Part shown: positions 22,732-33,478 of the stretch, piece by piece
Layout: each line of letters starts with the position of its first letter
Numbering within the stretch: the stretch's first letter is position 1
Origin: Blakeslea trispora
Taxonomy: Eukaryota; Mucoromycota; Mucoromycetes; Mucorales; Choanephoraceae
NCBI GenBank assembly: GCA_025331445.1
Contig: JAIWNE010000127.1
Location: forward strand, 30,513 to 94,512
DNA: 64,000 nucleotides
Reading direction: 5' to 3'
The notes under the pieces: generated by a model
Database searches by the model: none
What the model saw: only the letters and a program-made list of their open reading frames with translations
Told to the model about the DNA's origin: nothing
Translations under genes and position numbers: made by a program

Positions 22732-25700
22732 ATGTCAAACTCACCTGTTTCTTCTTCTTCCCCTGCAGTCGTAGATGTCGACATGGACGTTGTTGTCCAG
22801 GAACCTCTTCCTGTTGTTGCTGCTCCTGTTGTCTCTGCTTCTGTTGCTCCTGCCCCTGTGGTTGGTGTCTCTGCCCCTGTTGTGGTTGATGCCTCTCCCC
22901 TCCGTCACGCCGTCAACGTTCTGAAGGCTGAGCTTGTAGTCCTGGGCTACAAGTACCATGGCGCCAACAAGGAGGCTGACCTTGCTGATTTGCGTGGGCA
23001 AATCGACAGCAAGAAGGCTGACTTGGAGGTGCTTGTTCGCACTTTGGAGAGTGTGGATGGTCCTGCTGTGTCTCCTGCTGTGGGTGCTGCTCCTTGGTCT
23101 GGTGCTTCTTCTGTTGCTCCTGTTGCCGCTCCTTTGTCTTCTCGCGTTGTCTGCCCTTCTGCTCTCCCTCTCTTCCAGTGGGAAGGTTGTGTGCATGACA
23201 ACAAGTCACGCATCTTTCCAGATGTACATGCGTGCATCATGTTTTTTGAGGACATGATGCGCGCCAACGAGTTAGACTTGAACCAGCATTTCTTGCGGTT
23301 GGTCCCACAACTCTTGTCCTACACCGCTCGTCAGTGGTACGGACAATTCTTGTTCCAGTTTGGTTCTGCTTCGCCTTCTTGGGGTGAATTCAAGGCTGCT
23401 TTCTCTTCTCGCTTTGGGCGTACGGTCTCACAAGAACAAGCTGACTGTTCTTTGGCCTTGTCCAAGGTGGAGATGTTGCCTGGTGAAGGCTTTGAAGCCT
23501 TCGTAGACCGCTTCCGGGACTTGTGTCGTCGTTCTGGCCCTCTCTGCTTGCCCTCTCCTGTGTTGATAGACAATTTCCAATGTGCTATACCTAGCTATCT
23601 GCTAGAAAAGGTTCTCTTGGCTCGTGCTGCTCTGCCTGAGCACGCAAGCTGGGACATTGACCAGTTGGTGGCTGTTTCTTTGCGTGTCCACAAGGACAGT
23701 CAAGACTTGGGTTCTCGTGGTTCTTTGGCTTCTGGTGGTGGCGTTGGCTCGTCCAAGTGGGCTGCTAAGTCTGGCGCTAAGGTGTCCAAACGTTCTGCTT
23801 CCTCTTCCTCCGGTCGGTACTGTGAGTTGCACACTCACAACACCGCCGACTGTAAGGCTTTTTCTGTTGTGTCCGCCGCTTTGGCGAATGGTGCTTCTTC
23901 CTCTGCTTCTGCTGCTTCTTCTTCGTCTAGTCCTTTGACGTCGGCCCGTCGCGCCGACAAAGGTAAGGGCAAGGAGAAAGAAAAGAAGTGTTTTCGTTGT
24001 GGTGCCTTGGGTTGGTCCAAGGCACACCAGTGCAACTCTGCTGTGCCTTCGGGCAATCACCGTTCCGGGATGATGTCCATCTCTGGTTTTTCGTCGGCTG
24101 CCTCTGGCACTTCGTCGGCTGCCTCTTCTTCTTCGTCTGCTGTTGTTGGCGAAGGCGCCAATGAGGCTTGGTTGTCTGCTGCTGGTGCTTCTGCTGCTGG
24201 CACTTCTGTTGTTTCTCCTGTCGCTGCTGGCACTTCTGCTGTTAGCACTTTGGGTGCGAGTGGTTCTCCTGCTCCTTTGTCTGGTGTTGCACACACCAAT
24301 GCTGCTGTTCCTGTTGCCTCTGTGGGTGACTCCTCTGCTTTGTCTGTTTTGTCTTCTTTGTCGTCTTCTTCGGAAGACGATATGGATATCGATGAACGTG
24401 TGGTAGAGGCTGCACAGCAATGTAAGTTTGATACGGAATTTTCAAAACTGCCAGAGTATAAATCTAACGCTCTTATCGTTCCAATTATTGTAGAAAAAGT
24501 TGCTGTGTACGCCTTGGTGGACAGTGGTGCCACTTTTAGTGTGGTTCATCCTTCGTTCTTCTCTTCCCTTGGCCTTCCTCTTGTGCCTGCCTCTGGTAGT
24601 GTACAATTGGGACACGAAAAGTCTTCTGCGCCTCGTTTGGGGCAATGCAGTCTAAAGCTTTTGTACAATAAAAAATTCTTAATTCATACTTTCGAAGTTT
24701 TCAATGCATTTTCTATTAAGGATAACGTACCTGTTATTATTGGCTTAGATTTGATGCCTCGTTTGGGTATTTCAATTCATGGATTAGTTACTTCTTGGTT
24801 TGGCACTACAGGACCTAAATTGCCTTGTCCTATTGACCCTGAAGAAGTAAGTAATGCAGTCAATGCTAGTCCAGTCGGTACATCTACAGAAAGATTGCAT
24901 TATATGAATCAGTTACAGCCATTGCTAGATGCCAATGCTAATATTGACCTCAAGTCTACTTTTTGTACGCTACCTAATGCTGTAGTCGACCTTGAGACCA
25001 AACCAGGAATGACTGCATTTCAAAAACCTTATCCAGTTCCTTTTGCTTACAAAAAAGTTGTATTAGATCAGATTCGAGCATGGATTGATGAAGGCGTTAT
25101 TGAACGGTCAACGGGTCACACTGATTTCAACGTACCCATCTTGTGTGTTGCGAAAAAAGATATCGATGATGTTTACTCCATGAAAAAACCTAGAATTGTT
25201 GCAGATGTTAAAAAGTTGAACAACATCTTGGTCAGTAACGATGTTTACCAATTGCCTCTCATCTCTGACATTCATCAACGTATGGGAAATGCGACTATTA
25301 TTTCGACAATTGATATCCGTTCTTGCTTTACTTCGTTTCTCGTAAACCCTAGTCACAAACATAAACTTAGTTTTATGTGTCCTTTCACTAATCTTCGTTA
25401 CCACTTCCGTAAGATGTGCTTTGGCATCACATTCATGTCTGCTTTTGTTCAAAATGTTTTGCAAAACTACTTCCATGATTTGCCTTATGTCTCTATCTAC
25501 GTGGATGATATCACGGTGGCCACTTCGTCTTCGTTGGAGCATCACTTCCTTTGTCTTGGCACAGTGATTCAGCGATTGACTGACGCTAAGTTACAGATTA
25601 ATCCAACTAAATTGGTCATTGCTATGAATTCAGTTCATCTCTTGGGTTGGACTATTCGCAATGGTACCTTGTTGCCTGACCTTCGAAAGATTGCTGCAAC

Positions 25701-26772
25701 TGCTTCTTGGGAGGATGCTCCTGCTACAGGTAAATGACTTGCCTCTTACTTGGGATTCTTGAATTACTTTCGAGGATCGATTCCAAACTACGCTACACTG
25801 GCTGCTCCACTTGGCTCTCTGCGTCCTCTCAAGTCTCTTGATGGTGTCTGGACTGAAGAGCATACTATGGCTTTTAAGAAACTGAAACTGGCCTTGACTT
25901 CCACTGTGATCTTGTCACCTTATGATCCTAAGCATCGCTTGCATGTTGCGACTGATGCATCCAAGTATGGTATTGGTGGTGTAGTCTACTATGTCAAGGA
26001 TAACAGGATTCATTATGTTGGAATGACTAGTCGAAAACTGAACGAAACAGAACAGCGTTACAGCGAGTTGCTAGGCTTCTTGTTTGTGTGTCAGCGTTTT
26101 CATAAGTTGCTATATGGTATTCGCTTTTCCGCTCATGTCGACCATCGCTCACTTGTATTTTTGAAGAGTCAAGCTGTCCCCAACCCTATGATGTTGAACT
26201 ACTATGAGGCAATCTTTAGCTATGACTTTGACATCGTCCATATTCCCGGCGTTACAAACTGCTTGCCTGATGCTCTTAGTAGATTGTACTCTCCTGAGTC
26301 GTCCAATTTGGAGGAGGGTGAAACCAGCTACACTAGTTATAACGACAGACATATCTTAAAAAAGAATAACATGTCTAGAACCGAAAGAAAACAAGCGAAA
26401 GAAAACAGCTTACTTTCTGACTCTAAACGTACTTTTTCTCATGCACGTCACGTCACTTTGTGCAATGCTGCTATGCGCCGCAAAACGAAAAATATTGAAG
26501 TCATTGATAATACTTCTTTTCCTTCCCGTCTGGCTACAGACGATGTGGATAATCACGAAGAATCTTCTTCTTCTACGTCGAAATCACCTTTATCAAGTAA
26601 ACGTCAATCTGCCGAGTATATGACACCACCTGAAATGGAACGTCGAGATCTTATCGAGCGTACTCATCTTCTTGGTCACTTTGGTGTGAATGCGATTGAG
26701 AAACCATTCATGCTGACGGTATACATTGGACTAACTTGAGAAAAGATATTGAACGTGTTGTAAAAGACTGTA
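22732..26772 (+). pseudogene. Ty3/gypsy retrotransposon 1, Gag-Pol polyprotein (truncated)
   Basis: Start ATG 22732 follows a CT-rich leader. In order: an Ala/Val/Ser-rich N-terminus; a retrotransposon Gag domain (ARQWYGQFLFQFG, then GEGFEAFVDRFRDLC); a variant zinc knuckle CFRCGALGWSKAHQC near 23990; aspartic protease ALVDSGATFSVVH near 24510; reverse transcriptase with TIDIRSCF and the YVDD box at about 25498-25509; RNase H with VATDASKYGIGG near 25945 and VTNCLPDALSRL; and the start of the integrase HHCC finger (HLLGHFGVNAIEK). Disruptions are TGA at 25735 between RT and RNase H, with the frame continuing, and a one-base shift at about 26703. The remaining integrase is missing, cut by Tc1-1 at 26773. 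Ala/Ser-rich Gag is far more GC-rich than Pol. Confidence 0.88.
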
Positions 26773-28103
26773 CAGTGGGCTCCCAAAAAATTTTTGAATT
26801 ATTTAAAACCCGCAAAATTGAAATGATAATATGTAATGATAATGATCTTCAAAGAACTACCTAGGTTCTACCAAACCCTTTAAAACGTATAAGTAATTGC
26901 CAGAAGTTTTCGTAGATTATACTGAAATGGTTTTATAAAACAAAAAAAGATTTTTATTTATTCAAATAGGTCCGACTAATGATGAGTTGGCCCACCTTCA
27001 TTCTTGATGACCTCTTTAAGTCTACTAGGCATGCTTGCAATGAGTTTGTTCCAATCTTGCGGTTGTAGTTCATCCCAAACCCTTTGCAAGCATGCCTTAT
27101 ACTCCTCCAAGTCTCTTGGGCGCCTACCTCTAGCCCGAAGGGCCTGCACACGCCTTTTCATTATCATCCACAAATTTTCGATTGGATTCAAATCAGGCGA
27201 TTGTGCAGGCCATGGTAAGACTTGCATACCTCTCTGAGCCTTCCAATCTTTTGCAGCTCTGCATCTATGGATTGGAGCGCCATCTTCCATTAGGATAAGA
27301 TCCTGCTCCGTTCCATAGAATCTTAGGAGCGGGCCTTTGTATATGCATGATACGAAACCCGGTCCCTTTCGCTCTTCATTGCTACAAAAGTGGAGCTCAG
27401 ACTTATGGTCATACCTGATGGCTCCCCAGACCATCAGGCTAGTCCTACCACTCTTAAAAGTAGGCGCCAAGCAACCCTCCAGATACTTCTCACTTGCTAA
27501 GCGCCAAACCATGACAGCGGCGGAATTCTTGCTGTTTTCGAATGAGCTTTCATTCGTGAACACCACCTTCTTCCAGTCCTCGACCGTGAGATGTTGGTAC
27601 TTCTCTGCAAACTTGAGTCGATTGAATCGATGCAGAGAAGTAAGAAAGGGCTTTCTCACGGCCACACGGTTGCGAAACCCCATATTGTGCAAAGCACGAC
27701 GTACTGTTGAGGGGTGAACTCTAACAGGGAGAGATGCTGTCAATTCAGCTAGTGTGGCTCTCCTGTTAAAGATCACCTCTCTTCTGAGTATTCTCAGTGT
27801 TCTTGGTGATAGCTTTTTTGGTCTACCAGATCCTTTTGCTCGAGCCGTGGTGCCCCTTAACTCTGCTCTCTTCAGAGCCGCATAGATGGTGGCCTCTCTC
27901 ACCCCTAATATGAGTGCAATTTGAGACACTTTGATTCCTTGTTTTCTCATTTCAAGCATGATACGCTTTTCTTCGTCGTTTAGGAACTTTCTGATGGACA
28001 TTTTATTATAAAAAGAGATGAAAAAAGGTTCTAGAGTATTTTGCATTTCTTACGTGTTTACATCGGGCTTCAAAAAATTCAAATTTTTTTTGGGAGCCCA
28101 CTG
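26773..28103 (-). mobile_element. Tc1/mariner element Tc1-1 (1331 bp)
   Basis: Bounded by TA dinucleotides at 26771-26772 and 28104-28105. Terminal inverted repeats of about 28-40 bp begin CAGTGGGCTCCCAAAAAA at both ends. It encodes a full-length transposase on the minus strand. The left flank is gypsy-1 integrase and the right flank is gypsy-2 Gag, so the two flanks do not belong to one element. Confidence 0.93.
26976..28001 (-). CDS. Tc1/mariner transposase (DD34E type, first Asp changed)
   Basis: Uninterrupted ORF of 341 residues from ATG 28001 (MSIRKFLNDEEK); an upstream ATG at 28046 is possible but less likely. The N-terminus has a paired-type helix-turn-helix DNA-binding region (residues about 5-115) with the linker GRPKKLSPRTL. 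The catalytic domain has the second Asp in LILMEDGAPIH and the Glu in SPDLNPIENLW, 34 residues apart, as in Tc1. The first catalytic position, normally Asp in an F-T/S-D-E motif, reads VVFTNESSFE, with Asn at residue 150 (codon at 27552-27554). This single G-to-A change should abolish strand cleavage, so the protein is probably inactive although its frame is intact. Length is usual for the family. Confidence 0.92.
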   Translation of the reverse strand: MSIRKFLNDEEKRIMLEMRKQGIKVSQIALILGVREATIYAALKRAELRGTTARAKGSGRPKKLSPRTLRILRREVIFNRRATLAELTASLPVRVHPSTVRRALHNMGFRNRVAVRKPFLTSLHRFNRLKFAEKYQHLTVEDWKKVVFTNESSFENSKNSAAVMVWRLASEKYLEGCLAPTFKSGRTSLMVWGAIRYDHKSELHFCSNEERKGPGFVSCIYKGPLLRFYGTEQDLILMEDGAPIHRCRAAKDWKAQRGMQVLPWPAQSPDLNPIENLWMIMKRRVQALRARGRRPRDLEEYKACLQRVWDELQPQDWNKLIASMPSRLKEVIKNEGGPTHH

Positions 28104-28105
28104 TA

Positions 28106-29085
28106 CAACCTTGCAAATTTTGCAATGAGAAAGGACACAAACACTATGAGTGTACCTTGTACAGCAAAAACCAACTAAAAACCAATCAAAAAGTTCAGTT
28201 CGAGAACATGTGAATCGAAGAAGTGTACTTGTCGGAAAAGTAAAAAGCATCTGATGCTGATGTAGATACAAACGAGCAAAACAGAGATGTTAGGGTCTCA
28301 CTTTCTGGGAAGCTTATCCCAACTCCTCATCTTAAGCGGGCGAACGTTTACAAAACTGATTATAAGGCTAGGCCACTCCCCACATTTGAATCTCAACCCT
28401 ATATTTCATCGAGCCTTGAAACAGAAAGAAGTTCTAGTCGTAGAAAGCAAGTTCAAGTAGCACCCAATCATCAATTATATCCTACATCCCAAGTCAGCGA
28501 AGATTCGCAATTAGTAAAAACAAAAATTGAACAAATTGTGATTAAAATTATCAATGAATTCAAACACACTCTTTCAATCACCGAAATAGCAGTATTATCT
28601 CCCGGAGCGCGCACCTGCATTAAAGGAAGCCTTACGAAGCCACAAACAAACAAGAAATCTATTGATAAAGACCCCATAACAAATGGCACAATTGCACTGC
28701 TAAGTGAGACTATCACGGATGCGCCGAAAGGTAAAAGTGCACCCCATGCTAAAGGCTGGATCGATAAAGAACCCTGCACGGTGATACTTGATGGTGGGTG
28801 TACACCATTCATCATTAGTTTATCATTTGCAAAGAAACTGGGGGTGCGCAAACTCGAGCCTGTTAATACATTCGTTATGTTTGGCGATGACAACAATTAT
28901 GCACCTGTTGAACTGGTCAAAAACCTAAGACTACAAGTGGGTAATTCACAAGTCATATCTATTGATGCACTTTGCTTTGATGTTGAACGATTTAAGTTCA
29001 TCGTTGGACGAGAAGGTTTACACGCACTCAAAATAGGGACAGATTGGTCTACACACTTCTGGTATACAAAACGAGACGATGGTAC
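28106..29085 (+). pseudogene. Ty3/gypsy retrotransposon 2: Gag zinc knuckle and protease part
   Basis: The 5' portion kept here begins within Gag: a CCHC zinc knuckle (CKFCNEKGHKHYEC, 28116-28157), then after stops at about 28212 and 28236 a linker. The protease domain (28538 on) has PCTVILDGGCTPFIIS, where D-G-G replaces the usual D-T/S-G, and later FKFIVGREGLHALKIG. The reading frame runs straight into GATGGTAC (29078-29085), the left target duplication of the KDZ element, and resumes in frame at 43051. Everything 5' of the zinc knuckle, including the LTR, is missing at the Tc1-1 boundary. Confidence 0.8.
29078..29085. repeat. Left 8-bp target duplication of the KDZ element
   Basis: GATGGTAC, repeated exactly at 43051-43058. 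Removing one copy plus the intervening sequence restores an unbroken gypsy-2 reading frame across the junction. Confidence 0.88.
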
Positions 29086-29250
29086 GACCTAGTTTAATTT
29101 TTTAAGCCGATAGGACATCGATAAAATCCCACTTTTTGACACTGTAGTCACCGCTTAGCTATCGGTAATCCCAAATCCCAAATCCAACTTTAAATACACC
29201 CCACTAAACTGTTTTTTGATTGGCCGAGATTTCCGGGATAAGTAACCATA
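29086..29250 (-). repeat. Left terminal inverted repeat of the KDZ element
   Basis: Inverted partner of 42886-43050. Landmarks are AAGCCGATAGGACATCG, CCCACTTTTTGACACTGTAG, AGCTATCGGTAATCCC and TTGATTGGCCGAGATTTC. It contains the half-palindrome CGATAGC/GCTATCG. Confidence 0.88.
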
Positions 29251-29678
29251 AGTGTTCAAACTAGTACAGTGTAAGCTGTATCAATATTGCAAAACAATAC
29301 TATGAACCAGTTAGGCTAACAATCAATGTTCGTGTGCTTACGTAATTTTGGTAACGCATCAATAATTTTCTCTTTTTTTCATGTGTTAAGGAGTTGAATA
29401 ATTTAGACGAGATCAATGGATGATCATTTTAAGACTTTTTTATTATGTTAAATCTACTATACGACATTGTATAATTCATCATATATGTACAAATGAAATG
29501 ACTGGATCAATGTAATTGATGTAACCCATTTAGAATGTCAAAGATTCAGTTACTGACATTCGATTGCGAAATGAATTAAGCAGAATTTGACATGGCTTCA
29601 TTATGCTATCTCTGATTAAACGTAATAGCTAGTCATTTTTTCTAATGCAAAACCCAGTTATTGTATTAAACCCTTATA

Positions 29679-29839
29679 CAGTCAGACCTATTGAATTTGG
29701 CGTTTCATAAAAAATTAATGGCGCATTTGACAGTATTGTTTCATCCCAGTAAACAATTTTACAACACAAATTAGGATGAAGCAATATTGACAAATGCGCC
29801 ATTAATTTTTTGAAACGCCAAATTCAATAGATCTGACTA
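29679..29839. mobile_element. 161-bp palindromic mariner-type MITE
   Basis: TA flanks (29677-29678, 29840-29841) enclose inverted arms of about 65 bp beginning CAGTCAGACCTATTGAAT on the left and TAGTCAGATCTATTGAAT on the right, around a short loop. TA flanks and CAGT ends fit a Tc1/mariner-derived non-autonomous element. It has no coding capacity. Confidence 0.8.
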
Positions 29840-29976
29840 TATTCGTACCCTAAATCTGACGCAGATACTCTAGTATAAATAAGCTATTATTTTACATTCA
29901 TCAAGCACCATCTTTTGACTAAAGATATATTTCAATTAATTTTTCACTTTCAGGCTGGCTAAGATTTTACTAGATG

Positions 29977-30190
29977 TGGATTTGGGATTTGGGATTACCG
30001 ATAGCTAAGCGGTGACTACAGTGTCAAAAAGTGGGACTGTACCGATGTCCTATCAGCTTAAAAAACAGTTTAGTGGGATGTATTTAAAGTTAAGTTTGGG
30101 ATTTAGGATCACCGATAGCTGAGCGGTAACTACAGTGTCAAAAAGTGGGACTTTACCGATGTCCTATCGGCTTCGAAAATTGAAGTCGGT
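29977..30190 (+). repeat. Two internal tandem copies of the KDZ terminal repeat
   Basis: Copy 1 (about 29977-30060) and copy 2 (about 30061-30190) repeat the TIR core, including GGATTACCGATAGCTAAGCG, GTGTCAAAAAGTGGGAC and CCGATGTCCTATC. They have the same orientation as the right end and finish 70 bp upstream of the accessory-gene ATG. The right-end copy lies just upstream of the transposase gene, so both genes have this module at their 5' side. It is probably a promoter or transposase-binding module; the role is inferred. Confidence 0.75.
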
Positions 30191-30260
30191 TTCTCTGATT
30201 TTAACTTCACTTTGTTACTGTGCCCTGACAAATCATATCGAACGCTTTACAGTTATCAAA

Positions 30261-31334
30261 ATGACACATACTCCAGAACAACAAGAACTTTTGGCAAAGA
30301 TAAATGCTTTGGTTTTGCAACACTCTGCTAAGCATTCAACACCACTGACCGATGTCAAGATTCAAGTCGTTGATCACTTAGCTGCAAATTATGTGGTGAA
30401 GGTTTCTTCCTAGCTTAAGAGAACAATTTCAAGTGGAAATGAAGCTTGGAACCAATATGTGAAGAAAAGACGTCGAGAAACACAATCCGGAAATGAAATG
30501 TCGAGATTTGATGACACGATGAAGTTGATTTCTTTCGATTACAAGAAGATGAAAGCTGATCCTGAGGCTTGGTCAGAATGGAAGTCATCACTACCAGCTA
30601 ACAAGGCAAACACGCAAAAGAGGTCGCGCTCTCAGCATGTTGGCTTGCTGAGAACCAACATGCAAGAACTACACAGACTGTACGGGTTCCACATTTATAC
30701 TGTAGGCTTCTGTAATGGCTTTTCACAATTATTCAAGTTTTTTTATTGCAATACGAGTAAGTGTACTTTTGAATTCGCATTTATTTTCTAAAATAGATGT
30801 AGGGGCCATGCAAGAAGCAACCAGACTAGTTGAAAGTGAGTACGACTTGATCCAAAATCTCAGAAGACATGTGTTCTTTTTTTATAACAAAAGTAGGTGA
30901 TAGTTTATGGATTGAAATGGTAGAGTTTTTTAAACAAGAATAATAGATCCGACAGCTTCCGTTCCTCGCCCTGCTTCTTCTGTTGGATCTTCCATTCATC
31001 GTTTCAATAAACGTACAAGAGCAGAAGTAAGAGACAGCTTTAGGCAGTTGGCTCTAGATATATGAAATGCTCAATGTAATGTGAAGAAATTTGAGACAAC
31101 CAACTGAGTGTCTAAAATTTTCTTACAGTTGCAAGTTTAAGACACAAGCAAATCCATTGGTCTCGTCTTTTGAATGGACAAGCGATAGAGGGAATAACTC
31201 TTGAAGGATGGCCCCTAAACGTTAAAGATTGTCTGAAAAAAGGCAGTTTTCGCCTTGACTTGTTGACCAAACAAGATCTTTTAGTTTTGGAGGACGCTTT
31301 GAAAAACAACGTGCTTCGTTTTGTTAAGGAATAA
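30261..31334 (+). pseudogene. KDZ-element accessory protein, multi-exon, one nonsense codon
   Basis: Not recognised as a named family. Start ATG 30261 (MTHTPEQQELLAKINALV). Exon 1 runs to about 30756 and contains one in-frame TAG at 30411; the frame continues with a Lys/Arg-rich helical region (NQYVKKRRRE, SFDYKKMKADPEAWSEWK), weakly reminiscent of HMG-like basic helices. Further exons follow at 30797-30892 and 30947-31026 (GTAAGT and GTAGGT donors, ATAG acceptors). The last coding stretch ends at TAA 31332-31334 and reads GITLEGWPLNVKDCLKKGSF, DLLTKQDLLVLEDALKNN. The junction to the last exon could not be phased. Its place inside the element, behind repeated TIR modules, suggests a DNA-binding partner of the transposase. 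It is disabled unless the TAG is read through. Confidence 0.5.
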
Positions 31335-33053
31335 TTTTTTGAGGTTGCATCTAACAACACATTGTGTCATTAAGTCTTTTAATTTTTTTGTGGACAGAGG
31401 ATTTAATTACTAATGGGGTAAAGGCGGAGTCAAATTTAATAAAGGTGCTTGATGTTTAAGTATCTCACCTTGACAGAAATCAGGTGTTGTGTCTTCAATG
31501 ATTCCATGAACCACGAGCCAGTCGTCAGCATCGAAAGACAGTCTCTAGAAAAGATATATATGCACTCTTGATACATTTTACTCATCCGCATTTGTAATCA
31601 TTTTGTCTATTATAATAGTTAGTTGATTTTATTTTATATGAAATTATCAGACTGTAAAGTTCATAATGTAAAATGGCACCTTTCTTCAGTCTTAGCATAT
31701 TATTTCACACTCTCACACACAAAAGTTAAGCCGTTCCCATTAGAAATTATAGAGCAGAACGTCTAAACAATTTGACTGTGAGAGTAAAAGTCTAACTTGC
31801 ACTTTATAAGTAATCACTCTTTATATATAATGTAAAACTTTATGATATTGAATATGTTTGAAAAAGTGCTAAGAGACAGTGGTCAATTCGATTGGAGCCA
31901 GATAAAACAAAGTTAACATTTTTGGCTATACAACTGATTACGTATTTAGGGGCTCTTGGAGAATCTAAAATAATGATTTCGAGTAAGTGTCTTCTATATA
32001 TGTCTTTCAGTACTTATTAAACATCCTGGCTTTGAACTAAGTTTGATTGATGATAGCTAAAAAGAAGGTATGAAAAAGAGTTAATAGCTCCTGCGCACTG
32101 AACAAAGGTTCTCACTGGTACACATACTTTGATTCAACTATATAATGTAGCTTAATGAGGAATAATCTAATCTCTATTTTAGCCGAAGTGTGTACCAAGC
32201 TGACAATGAATAGGCGAAAACTAAGCATATACAAGTTGAATTGCTAAAGGTAGAAGTGTATATAATCCTGATAGGCTTGCACAAAACGTTGCTCGTAGGC
32301 ATTCGTTCTTCATCAAATAAAAACAGAGAGAACAATAATACAGACAATACTTTAATACATAAAGCTAATCCCAAAATTAGCTACTCAATGTCGCTTTTGG
32401 AAATTATCTTTGATAATCAAGACAAACAATCGTCGAAAGAAGAATTTTGTATTTCTTTAGCTTTATTGACTTTTTGCCTGAACCTTCTTTGAATGATCAC
32501 TCTATTGTTTGTATCATTTTAACTTTGTAATCAATTGAAATTACATGCTATTTCCAAGTATATGCAGAGCAAGAAAGATCAATCTAATATATGTAATAAC
32601 TTTAACTGAAATGATAGTGGACAACAATGAAAGATTGGATGAAGTGCTTGTGGTTACTAACATGTAAGGAAAATGTACTTTACAGACTGTTCAACCTACA
32701 GTACCTGAATCCCAGTAACTGGTAAGATACCAGCACAGATCTTAAAGATTTATCCGGATTGATTCCCTAAACGAACAAGCTGAAGTTAAAATATAATCTG
32801 ATTTTTAAGTCATAAGTGGATAATCCAAGAACCGCGCTATGTGCATACAACATAATCAACGCTTCTCTAATTTTGCATCCCTTTTACCTTGCTATATCTT
32901 AGTTCCTGATTATCAAAAACATGTTTTATTGTGATATTAATCCTAAAAATGATAATAATAAACAATTCAATTTGTCCAAAAGAATTTTTTTATTTAATAT
33001 ACATTATCTATCTCTATTCAAGAATGTATCAAATTGCGAGAATGATATGGATA
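31335..33053. other. AT-rich interior of the KDZ element
   Basis: No supportable gene. An 83-codon frame at 32241-32492 and others of similar length have no recognisable motif. Confidence 0.45.
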
Positions 33054-33055
33054 TA

Positions 33056-33269
33056 CACTGACGTCCAAAAGTGTTCAAATGTTTTCACTTTTTACGGTTT
33101 TTCGGAGTTTTCGGGGGTTAAAGCTCGATCTCATGAAATGACGTCAGCTAATAAATGTAGAGAAAACTTCTTTCTTTCTAACGCAATTTGAATCACCGTA
33201 TTTGGTTTTGTGTAACAAAAGTTACAGTGATTCAAAGCCAGACAAAACATTTGAACACTTTTGGACAGG
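33056..33269 (+). repeat. Left 214-bp inverted repeat of Tc1-2
   Basis: Inverted partner of 35263-35476. It starts CACTGACGTCCAAAAG and ends ACACTTTTGGACAGG, so it is itself a TA-flanked, palindrome-ended unit like a small MITE. Confidence 0.88.
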
Positions 33270-33478
33270 TATTAAAAAAAACCACCATTTGGCCACAACC
33301 GCAGTTTGACTTATAAATATCCCGTTTTTTGTGCTTTTCAGTATTCCACATCTCATACACACATTTTCATATTAAAGTAATTTTATTTCATCATTTTTTG
33401 GTCAATCACATCAAGATGCGCTCTATTTCAAGTAAACAACGCAACGACGTCATTGCCTTGCTTTGTAACACCTTCTCT

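Noticed and set aside
22741..24645. Long antisense open frames over gypsy-1 Gag
   Set aside because: They are by-products of GC-rich Ala/Ser codons on the sense strand and give Arg/Glu/Thr-rich translations with no recognisable domain.
28106..28160. Continuation of the gypsy-1 integrase zinc finger to the right of Tc1-1
   Set aside because: After the junction the gypsy-1 frame reaches a stop within a few codons, while another frame gives a perfect CCHC knuckle and leads to the gypsy-2 protease region.
29086..30190. Separate small element bounded by the left KDZ end and the internal repeat copies
   Set aside because: GATGGTAC is not found after 30190, whereas it directly follows the right end at 43050.
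30396..30413. Tiny intron removing the TAG in the KDZ accessory gene
   Set aside because: The only GT...TAG interval is about 20 nt, well below the 53-65 nt introns seen here; a nonsense change is more likely.
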